A DNA stretch of 64,000 nucleotides, taken from positions 124,001 to 188,000 of the forward strand of contig NZ_BCSI01000002.1 in assembly GCF_001570785.1 (NCBI RefSeq), written 5' to 3'. A model generated the notes under the pieces. It did not search any database, was not told the DNA's origin, and saw only the letters and a list, made by a program, of their open reading frames with translations. Position 1 is the stretch's first letter. Every line of letters begins with the position of its first letter. The stretch is from Dermabacter hominis NBRC 106157 (GTDB lineage Bacteria > Actinomycetota > Actinomycetes > Actinomycetales > Dermabacteraceae). A program made the translations under genes and the position numbers. Of this stretch, positions 17,840 to 26,380 are shown one piece after another.

Positions 17840-20191
17840 TTATCCGAGCGGAATCTCGAGCTTTTCGAGGCGGGTTGCCACCTCCTTCGCGATCCCGCTT
17901 GTGAAGACGCGAGTGAGGTGGTTGTCGTCCATGTACACGTAGGCGTTGCCTTGAATGGGAGCGCAGCGGCCGTCGGGGCAAATAAGGTCGCTGATATCCA
18001 TACGGAAAACCCTGGCCCCGCCCGCGCCGCTCATGTTGTCGAGCACCTCGCTCGGGTCGGTCGATGCGAGCTTGGTGCTGAGGTCGGCGCCGCATGCTTG
18101 ATCGGCGAGCTCCGGGGTGCCGCCGGCGTCAATAACGGCTTCGGCGCACGTGTAGAGGCTCGTGGGCCAGCGCGGCGCATCGCGGACGGCGAGAACATTG
18201 ACCCCTTTATCGAGGACAGCCTGGACCCCTTCGCGTGTCCCCGCCAGGAGGGCTTCCTCCGTCCCGGTCGGCTTTGACGTGGTCGACGTCATGAGCACGA
18301 GATCGGGGTGGTGGGTATCGATGGCTTTCATAACCTGGTCGAAGTAGCCCTTGCAGTATTCGCCCTCGCCGAGCATGGAGTCTTCGCGGAATGGGCACGC
18401 GTTCTTGGTGAAGTTGATGATCTGCCAGTTCTTGGCCTTCGCTTCGTCGAGGATTGTGGGGATGAACTGGCGTGAGTGAGACGAGCCGACGACGAGTACG
18501 GTCGCGCTGGCTTTGGAGCCGAGCGGCCGGAGGGTTTCGCACGGAATATCCTTCGTGGCGACGAGCACTCCTGAGGGGTCATCGCACAGGTGTGGAAGGT
18601 TCGGCCACTGGCCGTCCAGCTCGAAGCCCTTCGGGCTGAGGGTATCCGGGTTGAAGGTCGCCGTGAGGGCGTTCGAGTTCTCGGTTGCACCGGCGGTGAT
18701 GGGGGCCGACGTTTGCTGGCTCGCGAGGTAGCCACGCAGCCCGAGAGCACCGCCAAGAACGAGCGCGAGGCACGTACCGATCACCGTGAGGGAGCGCCAC
18801 CACGGGGCGGTCTTCCACGCGGGTTTGCGGAAGCGTGAATCGACGATCGTCGAGAGAACCCACGCGAGGGCCATGCTTCCGAGGATGACGATGAGGCCGT
18901 CGAGGGCTCCTGCGCGTTTTTGCCCGGAGTGGGCGAGCCACAGGATGAGGATCGGCCAATGGACGAGGTAGAGGCTGTAGGAACTCGACGCGAGTGCCCG
19001 CGGGAGCTTCATCGTGAGAACGCGGTCGAATCCCCACGAGGTTCCGGAATAGCCGGCGACGATGATGAGGCCCGCGCCTGTCAGCGGCCACAGGGCGATC
19101 CAGCCGGGGAAGAGCCCCTGGACGTTGAGCACGATCCCAAGCGACACGAGCAGGGCGAAGCCGGCCCAACCGGCGAGTGCGCGCAGCGTGCGGTGGCGGG
19201 GTGCCTCGGGCGAACCTGGACGGGCGGACCCGAGCAGACGATCGAGGGTGGGAAGGGCGAGCGCGAGCAGTGTTCCGCACGCGACCTCCCACGCGCGCGC
19301 GGGCGTGGAGAAATAGGCTGCCGACTGGTGCGTTGCCGTGTAGTAGATCGAGAACACGAATGACGCGGCCGCGATCACGGAGAAGAATCCGAAGGCTACG
19401 CGGCGCGGATGCGCGCTCTTCCTCGCGGCAAACTTCGCCGCGATGAACAGGAGCGGCCACGTGAGGAACACCTGCCCCTGGAGCGAGAGCGACCAGAAAT
19501 GCTGCAGCGGCGAGGCGGCCGAGGCATCAAGCGCGTAGTAGTCAACGCTCGTGATCGACAACCAAACATTTTGGACGTAGGTCGCGGACGCAATCGCGTG
19601 CGAGATCACGGTTTGCCACGAGGATTCGGGCAGGATCAGGAAGCTGCCGAGGAGGGTGCCGAGGATTGCGATGGTTGCGGGCGGCATGAGCCTCGTGAAG
19701 GTCCGCAGCCAGTACCGCACCGGCCCGAAAGGCTTGCGTGCATCGAGACGCCGCGCAAACGAGGAACCGAGGAGAAACGCGGAGATGAAAAGAAAAACGT
19801 CGACCCCACCAGAGACGCGCCCGAGCCACACGTGGTAGATCACGATCATGAGCACGCTGACGGCGCGAAGGCCCTCGATTTCGGGGCGGAAGTGCGAGGG
19901 CTTGGATGCTTTCGCGGGAGTGGTCTGGGGGCGAGTGTCAGGGGCGGGGGAGTCCGACGCTTGCTCGGCAACCTGGGGTTCCTGGTACCACACGAACGGT
20001 TCGCCGGTGTCTTCGGCGGCGCCCCACGCGGCGATGTCTTCGCTTTCGCGCTCTTCGGCTTCCTGCACCCACGAGAAGTCGTCGACGTCGTCGAGCGCGG
20101 ATTCTTGCGCGTCTTGAACGAAATCCTCGAGCGAGAAGCTGGGGGCGTCTTCGCCTGGTGAATGGGCACGGTGCCCGCGTGCGTTCGCCAT
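17840..20191 (-). CDS. Acyltransferase-3 / SGNH fusion with acidic N-terminal extension
   Basis: Paralogue of the 8924-11023 protein, probably O-acylating a surface glycan. From ATG 20191 (GGAAGGGCAC upstream) it has about 110 extra N-terminal residues, rich in Asp/Glu and Trp (LEDFVQD, DDVDDFSWVQEAEE), predicted cytosolic and disordered. Then come the acyltransferase-3 membrane domain (IEGLRAVSVLMIVIYHVWLG, GGVDVFLFISAFLLG) and an extracytoplasmic SGNH-like domain with VVGSSHSRQF and DDNHLTRVF. The canonical GDSH is GSSH here; the late DxxH pair is kept. About 783 aa. Confidence 0.88.
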   Translation of the reverse strand: MANARGHRAHSPGEDAPSFSLEDFVQDAQESALDDVDDFSWVQEAEERESEDIAAWGAAEDTGEPFVWYQEPQVAEQASDSPAPDTRPQTTPAKASKPSHFRPEIEGLRAVSVLMIVIYHVWLGRVSGGVDVFLFISAFLLGSSFARRLDARKPFGPVRYWLRTFTRLMPPATIAILGTLLGSFLILPESSWQTVISHAIASATYVQNVWLSITSVDYYALDASAASPLQHFWSLSLQGQVFLTWPLLFIAAKFAARKSAHPRRVAFGFFSVIAAASFVFSIYYTATHQSAAYFSTPARAWEVACGTLLALALPTLDRLLGSARPGSPEAPRHRTLRALAGWAGFALLVSLGIVLNVQGLFPGWIALWPLTGAGLIIVAGYSGTSWGFDRVLTMKLPRALASSSYSLYLVHWPILILWLAHSGQKRAGALDGLIVILGSMALAWVLSTIVDSRFRKPAWKTAPWWRSLTVIGTCLALVLGGALGLRGYLASQQTSAPITAGATENSNALTATFNPDTLSPKGFELDGQWPNLPHLCDDPSGVLVATKDIPCETLRPLGSKASATVLVVGSSHSRQFIPTILDEAKAKNWQIINFTKNACPFREDSMLGEGEYCKGYFDQVMKAIDTHHPDLVLMTSTTSKPTGTEEALLAGTREGVQAVLDKGVNVLAVRDAPRWPTSLYTCAEAVIDAGGTPELADQACGADLSTKLASTDPSEVLDNMSGAGGARVFRMDISDLICPDGRCAPIQGNAYVYMDDNHLTRVFTSGIAKEVATRLEKLEIPLG

Positions 20192-20304
20192 GTGCCCTTC
20201 CAGAGGAGTGATTGTGGAACGGTACAGCACTTTACCGGGTGCGGGCGGCGTTGCCACCTCTCGCCGCGTCGACTGCGGGCGCGGAGTCGTGGGAAAATAG
20301 TGGA

Positions 20305-21564
20305 ATGAGCACGAGCGAAAAGGAAGGCGCGGGGTTTGATATTGCCGCGCGTCACGGAGAGAAGGCCCGCGCGGGCGTGATCCACACGCCGCATGGCGAC
20401 ATTCACACCCCTGCGTTTATCCCGGTCGGCACGAAGGCGACCGTTAAGTCGGTTCTTCCTGAGTCAATGGCACAGCTGGGCGCGCAGGCGATCCTCGCGA
20501 ATGCCTACCACCTGTATCTCCAACCGGGCCACGACCTCATTGATGAGGCAGGTGGGTTCGGCGCATTCATGAACTGGGATGGCCCCACGTACACCGACTC
20601 GGGCGGCTTCCAGGTCATGAGCCTCGGTGCCGGTTTTCAAAAGGTGCTCTCCGAATCCTTCGCGGGCAGTGACCGCGCGAGCACGCCCGACGGCACGGAC
20701 CACGCAACCAAGAAGGGCAAGGAGCGCCTCGCCCACGTGGACGACGATGGCGTGAATTTCCGCAGCTTCATCGATGGCTCCGAACACCGGTTCACCCCCG
20801 AGTTCTCGATGCAGATCCAGCATTCACTCGGCGCGGACATCATGTTTGCATTTGATGAGCTCACGACCCTCATGAACTCTCGCGGCTATCAGGAGAAGGC
20901 GCTTGAGCGCACGAGGCTCTGGGCTGAGCGGTGCATCGCCGAGCACAAGCGGCTTACCGAAGAGCGCGAGGGCAAGCCCTACCAGATGCTGTGGGGCGTC
21001 ATTCAGGGTGCGCAGTACGAGGATCTTCGACGCAAAGCCGCGCGCGACCTCGGCGCAATGACCGTCGATGAATGGCAGTTCGACGGCTTCGGCATCGGTG
21101 GTGCACTCGAGAAAGAGAACCTCTCCACGATCGTCGGCTGGGTCACCGATGAACTCCCCGAGGAGAAACCCCGCCACCTCCTTGGACTGTCGGAGATGGA
21201 CGACCTCTTCGCGGGCATCGCCGCGGGCGCCGACACGTTCGACTGCGTCTCTCCCTCGCGCGTCGCGCGCAACAGCGCCGTGTACACCGCTCGAGGGCGG
21301 GTGAACCTCACGGGCGCGAAGTACCGCACTCAATTCGCGCCGATCGACGACAACTGCGATTGCTATACGTGCACCCACTACACGGCCGCCTACATTCACC
21401 ACCTGTTCAAGGCGAAGGAGATGCTGTCCTCGACCCTGTGCACGATCCACAACGAGCGCTTTGTTGTGCGTCTCGTTGAGGAGATTCGCGCAGCTATTCT
21501 CAGCGGCGATTTTGAGGCGCTTCGTGAGGAGCGCACGGGCGCCTACTACGGCGAGTACCGCTAG
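20305..21564 (+). CDS. tgt: tRNA-guanine transglycosylase
   Basis: Exchanges guanine 34 in GUN-anticodon tRNAs for a queuine or preQ1 base. The catalytic core is clear: YTDSGGFQVMSLG with the first Asp, FDELTTLMNSRGYQEKALERT, DCVSPSRVARN, and the zinc site CDCYTCTHYTAAYIHHLF followed by CTIHN. 419 aa from ATG 20305. GAAAAT lies 6 nt before it as a weak -10, and there is no ribosome site. No queuosine synthesis genes are in the window, so a salvaged base may be used. jetA follows 29 bp downstream. Confidence 0.95.
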   Translation: MSTSEKEGAGFDIAARHGEKARAGVIHTPHGDIHTPAFIPVGTKATVKSVLPESMAQLGAQAILANAYHLYLQPGHDLIDEAGGFGAFMNWDGPTYTDSGGFQVMSLGAGFQKVLSESFAGSDRASTPDGTDHATKKGKERLAHVDDDGVNFRSFIDGSEHRFTPEFSMQIQHSLGADIMFAFDELTTLMNSRGYQEKALERTRLWAERCIAEHKRLTEEREGKPYQMLWGVIQGAQYEDLRRKAARDLGAMTVDEWQFDGFGIGGALEKENLSTIVGWVTDELPEEKPRHLLGLSEMDDLFAGIAAGADTFDCVSPSRVARNSAVYTARGRVNLTGAKYRTQFAPIDDNCDCYTCTHYTAAYIHHLFKAKEMLSSTLCTIHNERFVVRLVEEIRAAILSGDFEALREERTGAYYGEYR

Positions 21565-21581
21565 GCCGTACCCGGCTTCGA

Positions 21582-21587
21582 TAGTGT
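21582..21587 (+). promoter_or_regulatory. Putative -10 box of jetA (leaderless)
   Basis: TAGTGT 6 nt before the jetA GTG, with no ribosome-binding site. It suggests jetA can be transcribed on its own even though it follows tgt closely. Confidence 0.4.
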
Positions 21588-21593
21588 TGAGGC

Positions 21594-23093
21594 GTGAGTG
21601 TGAGCGATCTTCAAACCTTCGGCGGGCATAGCGCGAACGAGCGCGCCGAGGCTTACGAGCGGCTTCGCCGCATGTCCACGTGGCGGCTTCTATCCGCCAC
21701 GAAGGCGCCCGCGACCCTCGCGATTTTGCAGACGGTTTTCCCCGCGGGCGACCGTCGGCTCGACCGCTCCGAGCTCGTGGCCCGCGTGGCGAGCCACCTC
21801 GACCTCCTGCGCGGCGACGAGGATGTTCAGCGCGGCGCTTCGGAGTACGTCGACTCGTGGGTGCGCGAAGGCTATCTCACGAGGCGCGACGATCCCACGA
21901 CGGTCGAAACGACCTTCGAATTGTCGGTGTCCACCGTGGAGGCGATCGGCTTCATTTCGTCCCTCGAAGAGCATCGCCCTACGACGACGGAATCCCGCCT
22001 CACGCTCGTCATGCAGCAGTTTGAGCGGCTTGCCGAGGACACCGAAGGCGATCGAGATGTGCGCCTTCGCGGCCTCCAGCTTCGCCGCGCGCAGATCGAA
22101 AGGGAGATCCAGGCGCTGAGCGAGGGCGAACTCATGCTCCCGCCGGCCGAGCATTCCGCGGAGCGCCTTCGCGATATCCTCCAGGTCGCCGACGAACTGA
22201 GCGGAGACTTCCTTCAGTACCGCGAGGACCTTCGTGCCGTTGACCTGCATCTTCGTGAGCAGATCCTTTCGCCCGAAGGCTCGCGCGGCGAAATCCTCGA
22301 GCAGCTCCTCGCGGGCGATGACCTCCTCGGTCAATCCAAGGTGGGCAAGACCTTCACGGCGTTCTTCAGGATGCTCAACGACCCCAAACAAAACGAGCGA
22401 GCCCAGGACCTCGTGGATCGCCTCCTTTCGCGCGACTTTACGCGCACTCTTACGCGCCGCGAACGCGACCGCCTCGCGAACGTCTTCAGCGACCTGTACG
22501 AGCCCGCGCAAGAGGTCCTCGACGTCAAGACCGAGCTGTATCGCTCGCTTGCGCGTTTTGTGCGCAGCCAGGACTTCCGCCAGCACCGCGTGCTCATGGA
22601 CCTGCTCCAGAGCGCGCAGGGCCTCGCCTTGGCACAGAAGGACGAGGTGAGCCACCGCAAGGCGGAGGCTCTCGACCTCGGGCTTTCGCGTGTCCTGCTC
22701 TCGTCAGTGGCGCAGCACGTGCTCAAAGACCCGACGGACCCCGGCCTCCCGCCGGAGGCTGAGGTCCACGACGCGACAACGCTGAGTGTCGAGGTGCTCG
22801 ACGAGCTGGTGCGCACGAATGACATCGATCTCGTGGGGCTCACATCGTCCGTGAACGAGGTCGTTCACGCGAAAGGTCAGGCGAGTATCGGGCAGGTCGT
22901 TCGCGAACAAGGTGCACCGCAGGGGCTCGCGAGCGTCATTGGCCTCATGTTCCTCGCAACGGCACACGCGAACGCTCGTGAGGGGGACGCGGAGATCGTG
23001 CGCTGGCGCGAAGATTCCCCCGAGGCAGGTGGCACGGACTACGCAGCGCGCGTGCCCACGTTCTTCTTCCTCAGCGAGGTACCGGAGCCATAG
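21594..23093 (+). CDS. jetA: JetA / MksF kleisin-like subunit (DUF3375)
   Basis: 499-aa DUF3375 protein, the MukF-like kleisin of Wadjet (JetABCD) and MksBEF condensin complexes. It would bridge JetC heads and bind JetB on DNA. Recognised from the N-terminal winged-helix region (ERLRRMSTWRLLSATKAPATL), the central helical part (GQSKVGKTFTAFFRMLND) and the C-terminal FLATAHANARE and VPTFFFLSE segment. The jetA-jetB junction is normally tight, but here jetB lies 3.9 kb away with minus-strand genes between. Its 3' end overlaps the convergent membrane-protein gene by 23 bp. The reading frame looks intact. Confidence 0.88.
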   Translation: MSVSDLQTFGGHSANERAEAYERLRRMSTWRLLSATKAPATLAILQTVFPAGDRRLDRSELVARVASHLDLLRGDEDVQRGASEYVDSWVREGYLTRRDDPTTVETTFELSVSTVEAIGFISSLEEHRPTTTESRLTLVMQQFERLAEDTEGDRDVRLRGLQLRRAQIEREIQALSEGELMLPPAEHSAERLRDILQVADELSGDFLQYREDLRAVDLHLREQILSPEGSRGEILEQLLAGDDLLGQSKVGKTFTAFFRMLNDPKQNERAQDLVDRLLSRDFTRTLTRRERDRLANVFSDLYEPAQEVLDVKTELYRSLARFVRSQDFRQHRVLMDLLQSAQGLALAQKDEVSHRKAEALDLGLSRVLLSSVAQHVLKDPTDPGLPPEAEVHDATTLSVEVLDELVRTNDIDLVGLTSSVNEVVHAKGQASIGQVVREQGAPQGLASVIGLMFLATAHANAREGDAEIVRWREDSPEAGGTDYAARVPTFFFLSEVPEP

Positions 23094-23670
23094 TGGGCTC
23101 GACGGGAGGCGCGGCGCTTCGTTGCCGCGCTCCCGCGACGGCGATACCCGCGAGCGGCATCACGAGGAATCGCACCGAATCGATCACGAATGGCACGAAA
23201 ATCAACAGCAGGTTGAACCGGGGAAGTTGGTCGCGAAGGGACTCAGGGTCCGGTGAAAAAGCGACAACCACCGGGGCGAGGACCAGGGCCCAGATTGCCG
23301 CGCTCACGAGTGCGCCTGCGAGAAAAAGGAGCGCCGCGATCGCCCCGAATCGGGTGGCTCCCTTTGAGGGGCAGCGTTTAAGGGCGCGAACGATGGCGGG
23401 GGTGGCCGCGAAGACGAGCACATTCGCCGTCAGCGCCGCCACGACGCACACGAGGACCGAGCGGAAAACGGTATACGTGAGGGTGTTCACGCCTCGGAAG
23501 GCCGGCATCGTGTTCGGCGGGTCCTCGATGAAGATGGGAAACGCCAAGAGGGCGAGTGCCACGCCGGGCGCGAGAACGAGAAGGGCGGCCGCGATAGACG
23601 TCATCAGAACCCACACGCGAGCGGGAGCGCGATGAGTGTCGCCTGTAGACGCGTGAACCGGAGCGATCAT
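23071..23670 (-). CDS. Four-helix membrane protein, family A, copy 1
   Basis: I do not recognise a named family. 199 aa with about four membrane helices. N-terminal RAPARVWVLMTSIAAALLVLAPG is the first helix, and the last is in LLLIFVPFVIDSVRFLVMPLAGIAV, followed by a Pro-rich tail. The pattern of a short N-terminus, a helix, an outside loop of about 35 residues, then three helices with RALKRCPSKGATRFG between, recurs in the genes at 23667 and 26255 and in two broken copies. The stop codon lies inside the jetA 3' end. It is coupled to the upstream copy by an ATGA overlap. Confidence 0.75.
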   Translation of the reverse strand: MIAPVHASTGDTHRAPARVWVLMTSIAAALLVLAPGVALALLAFPIFIEDPPNTMPAFRGVNTLTYTVFRSVLVCVVAALTANVLVFAATPAIVRALKRCPSKGATRFGAIAALLFLAGALVSAAIWALVLAPVVVAFSPDPESLRDQLPRFNLLLIFVPFVIDSVRFLVMPLAGIAVAGARQRSAAPPVEPTMAPVPR

Positions 23671-24248
23671 GGCGCCTCCTCGAGCGCGGAGGGTTTGACG
23701 AGGTACACACGAATGCTCGCGAAGAAGAGATACACGAACCTGGCGATGTCGAGGAGCGGAGGGATGGCGAAGGCGGCGGTCACGAAAGGCACAGCGACGT
23801 TCCGTGCGTTCTCGTTGTTTGAAGTTGCCGCGTCGAGCACATTTATCATCACGAGGTAGAGGACGAGGAGCACGACGAAACTGAGAAACGCGATGACGGG
23901 GCCCACCACGAAGTAGATGAGCGAGCGAATGTTAGTCCGGAAAACCTTGCGTGTGCACCGCTTGAGAGCGGTGAACGCAAAGGGGAACGAGAACAGAGCG
24001 AGAAGGTTCGTGCCGACTAGCCAGCAGACGATGAGGACAGCGAGCGATTTCAGGCTCTCCACGAGCGAGTCGAACTGCTTCGCGTAGGTGCCCACATCAT
24101 TTGGACCCTGAGGCGATGGTGAAGGGGACCCGCTTAACAGGAGAAGAATGATAACCGGCAGTACGGGGATCATGGCCAGTGCGAGACCGCTGAACAGCAT
24201 CCATAGCGCAGCGGGGCGTCGGTGTGAGGGGGGTGCAGGCACCGTCAC
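23667..24248 (-). CDS. Four-helix membrane protein, family A, copy 2
   Basis: 193 aa, same layout as its neighbour: ALWMLFSGLALAMIPVLPVI as first helix, a 40-residue outside loop, a second helix ending FTALKRCTRKVFRTN, then two more helices ending in VPFVTAAFAIPPLLDIARF. The FxxPLLDIxRF-type ending matches copies 1 and 3. Start ATG 24248. Function unknown; divergence from the other copies is high at protein level, so the duplication giving copies 1 and 2 is old. Confidence 0.72.
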   Translation of the reverse strand: MTVPAPPSHRRPAALWMLFSGLALAMIPVLPVIILLLLSGSPSPSPQGPNDVGTYAKQFDSLVESLKSLAVLIVCWLVGTNLLALFSFPFAFTALKRCTRKVFRTNIRSLIYFVVGPVIAFLSFVVLLVLYLVMINVLDAATSNNENARNVAVPFVTAAFAIPPLLDIARFVYLFFASIRVYLVKPSALEEAP

Positions 24249-24307
24249 GCTACCTCCCTGGGCTCATTGAAGGTGACGCACACAACCTTACGGCACGCGC
24301 GCCGGGT

Positions 24308-24448
24308 GGGGGAGGCAGACGGTTACCGCGCTAAAGCAGAGCCGGTGGGGTCAGAGCGGGGTTCAGCGAAGTAAACGATGACCCCCGCAAACGACAGGAC
24401 GGCGAATCGCACAAGATCGATGGCGAGCGGGACAGCGAATGTTCCAAA
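24308..24448. repeat. 141-bp direct repeat, left copy
   Basis: Matches 26240-26380 with three mismatches in 141 bp and no gaps (offset 1932). It contains the last about 42 codons plus roughly 15 bp downstream of the family A gene at 26255-26860. Its end does not coincide with any obvious inverted repeat. Confidence 0.92.
24323..24448 (-). pseudogene. 3' fragment of a family A membrane protein gene
   Basis: Encodes only FGTFAVPLAIDLVRFAVLSF and the following about 20 residues to the stop, nearly identical to the end of the gene at 26255-26860 (two residue changes, YFAEPRSD against YSADPRSD). The 5' end is abruptly lost at 24448, 15 bp from the stop of the gene at 24463. A recent partial duplication, or the scar of a deletion between tandem copies. 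Confidence 0.85.
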
Positions 24449-24462
24449 CTGGAATCCCGCCC

Positions 24463-24987
24463 TTAGGCGATCTGGTTCTTCGCCGCCTTGGTCCCGCGCA
24501 TTCCGGCAACGGTGAGCACGATGCACAGAATCAGAATGACGATGCTGGTGAGGATCGCGAAGACTGCGCTCCCACCGTTTCCTGCTATGACTCTTTGAAC
24601 CACGACGTTGATGAGGCCCGTGGCGCCAGTCAGCAGCGTGGTGATCGTGGCAATGATGCCCATCGTGCGCGCCTTCTTGCGCCCCACGATGGCGAGCACC
24701 ACCGATGAGATGAAGGCGAGGAAAGAGACGCCGATGAACAGCAGGACAAGAAGTCCCGTGATCATGATGGCGACCTCGAAAGCGTCGCGGTTGTCTCCCG
24801 CGAGGGCTGCGCCGCCGTAGCCGATGGCCTGGCCGAGAAGCCACAGGAGCGTCATGATGCCGCCGAGGATGGCGGTGGCGAGGCCCGCGAACTTGGCAGG
24901 CTTATTTTCCGTGGGGAACCCCTGGCCGGGGTGGGCGGGGGCGCCGAAGTTTTGGGGGCCCTGTGCTGCGTGCGGGGGAATGGACAT
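24463..24987 (-). CDS. Four-helix membrane protein, family B, copy 1
   Basis: 174 aa. A Pro/Gly/Gln-rich cytosolic N-terminus of about 30 residues precedes four hydrophobic helices: FAGLATAILGGIMTLLWLLG, ITGLLVLLFIGVSFLAFISS, IATITTLLTGATGLINVVV and AILTSIVILILCIVLTVAGM. The basic loop VGRKKARTMG lies between helices 2 and 3. It resembles small actinobacterial DUF4190/DUF4064-like membrane proteins in layout, but I cannot name it. ATG 24987 with AGGA upstream. Confidence 0.75.
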   Translation of the reverse strand: MSIPPHAAQGPQNFGAPAHPGQGFPTENKPAKFAGLATAILGGIMTLLWLLGQAIGYGGAALAGDNRDAFEVAIMITGLLVLLFIGVSFLAFISSVVLAIVGRKKARTMGIIATITTLLTGATGLINVVVQRVIAGNGGSAVFAILTSIVILILCIVLTVAGMRGTKAAKNQIA

Positions 24988-25037
24988 GGAATGGGTCCTA
25001 TCTAGGCTCAGTGGATTGTGTGGGTATGGGATCGAGG

Positions 25038-25568
25038 TCAGATGGAGTGGCGGATGGCCATGCGGCCGCAGAAGATTGCGGTGATGCCAAAGAGAAGGGG
25101 GAACAATGCTGCCCCGATCAGCATGGGCTTGATCTCCAATCCGATGGCCATGGACATGCAGGCGATGAAGCCGGCTGCCGCAATCACCATGGCGATGAGG
25201 GTGATGATTCCAGCCGTGCGCGAGCGGCCGCGGCCAACGAACAGGAGGATGAGCGCGGGCCAGAAGGCGAGGGGGCCGGTACCCATCGCGGCGAGGAGAC
25301 CGATGATCCCCGGGATGACGTATGCGGGCAGTTCGTCAGCGCCCCCTTTGGGCAGCATGTTCGACGCATCAAGTGCTCCGGCGGCCGTAGTGGTGAGGGT
25401 GTAGAGGAGCCAGCCGAGGGTGAAAATCGAGGCGAGAACGATGAGGATCCAGCCGAGGACTCGGGCGGCCTTTCCGGTGGGTGCTGCAGTGGGTGTGGGA
25501 TACGGGGCGGGGCCGGGGTAATGGCCGGGGTACCCGTAACCATTGGGGGCCGAAGAGTGCTGCGTCAT
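25038..25568 (-). CDS. Four-helix membrane protein, family B, copy 2
   Basis: 176 aa from ATG 25568, which has AAAGGA 6 nt upstream; a frame reaching 25673 is not needed. Tyr/Pro/Gly-rich N-terminus (GYGYPGHYPGPAPYPTPT) then four helices, with the basic loop VGRGRSRTAG after helix 2 exactly where its neighbour has VGRKKARTMG. This shared motif makes the two genes paralogues. Role unknown. Confidence 0.75.
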   Translation of the reverse strand: MTQHSSAPNGYGYPGHYPGPAPYPTPTAAPTGKAARVLGWILIVLASIFTLGWLLYTLTTTAAGALDASNMLPKGGADELPAYVIPGIIGLLAAMGTGPLAFWPALILLFVGRGRSRTAGIITLIAMVIAAAGFIACMSMAIGLEIKPMLIGAALFPLLFGITAIFCGRMAIRHSI

Positions 25569-25679
25569 CGTGTTCCTTTTGCAGGGAAGAAGGCGTGTCG
25601 GGAAAAGCGTTATGTATGCAACTGCAAAAAGCGTGTCAGGGGTGTGACCGGGCGCGCAAGCTCGTTCACTCAAATATCA
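25569..25679. other. Gap between family B gene and family A remnant
   Basis: Contains the upstream region of the gene ending at 25038. No RNA or terminator seen. Confidence 0.3.
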
Positions 25680-26215
25680 TTTTGGGCAGGCTCGGTGGCA
25701 TCGGGCCGCGGGGCTCAGGGGAGACGGTGTGACTCTAGCATGAACGCCCGCCATGACGGCGAAGGCGATGCTAGAGAGTGGGAATAGTGAATAGATGGGG
25801 AGCACGAGGGGTAGGGCCAAGAACGGCAAGAGGACGAATGCCCAAGTGAACTCGGCGACGACGAATATCAGGAACGGGGTCAATCCCACGCTGAGAGCGC
25901 GAGGAATGATGTGCATAGAAAAGGCAAAGGTGGCGTGCTTTCGAGCCTGCCCCTTGGGGGCAATGATGACGAGGACGATCAGGGGGCGATAGTGGCGGCA
26001 ACGAGCACCGCGAGCGTTGCTGCATTGACCGCTAACGCGATGTTACTTGCTTGGATCCGCTCCGCTGCGTGCTCCGCCGTTTCGGGGGCGAGTGGGTCAC
26101 CCAGCAAGCGAAATATAGTGAATATCCGCGACCAACGCGACGAAGTACGTGAACGTGAGTAGCCCGGGAAGCAGTGCCGCTGCGCGGGTGCCGCGGCTTC
26201 TCCTCGCGGTCACCG
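25680..26215 (-). pseudogene. Frameshifted remnant of a family A membrane protein
   Basis: Reading the minus strand, membrane-protein-like coding switches frame several times. LLPGLLTFTYFVALVADIHY runs into a stop, DPLAPETAEHAAERIQASNI continues to LAVLVAATIAP in another frame, and a third carries LSVGLTPFLIFVVAEFTWAF and PLSSIAFAVMAGVHA. Together they give the helix-loop-helix order of the intact family A genes. No single frame covers it and no start is convincing. Alternatively this is noncoding DNA with chance hydrophobic frames. Confidence 0.55.
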
Positions 26216-26239
26216 GCGGATTCAGGGGCGGCAGCGCAG

Positions 26240-26380
26240 GGGGGAGGCAGACGGTTACCGCGCTAAAGCAGAGCCGGTGGGGTCAGAGCGTGGATCAGCG
26301 GAGTAAACGATGACCCCCGCAAACGACAGGACGGCGAATCGCACAAGATCGATGGCGAGCGGGACAGCGAATGTTCCAAA
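26240..26380. repeat. 141-bp direct repeat, right copy
   Basis: Partner of 24308-24448. This copy lies within an intact gene and its downstream flank, so it is the likely parent. Confidence 0.92.
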
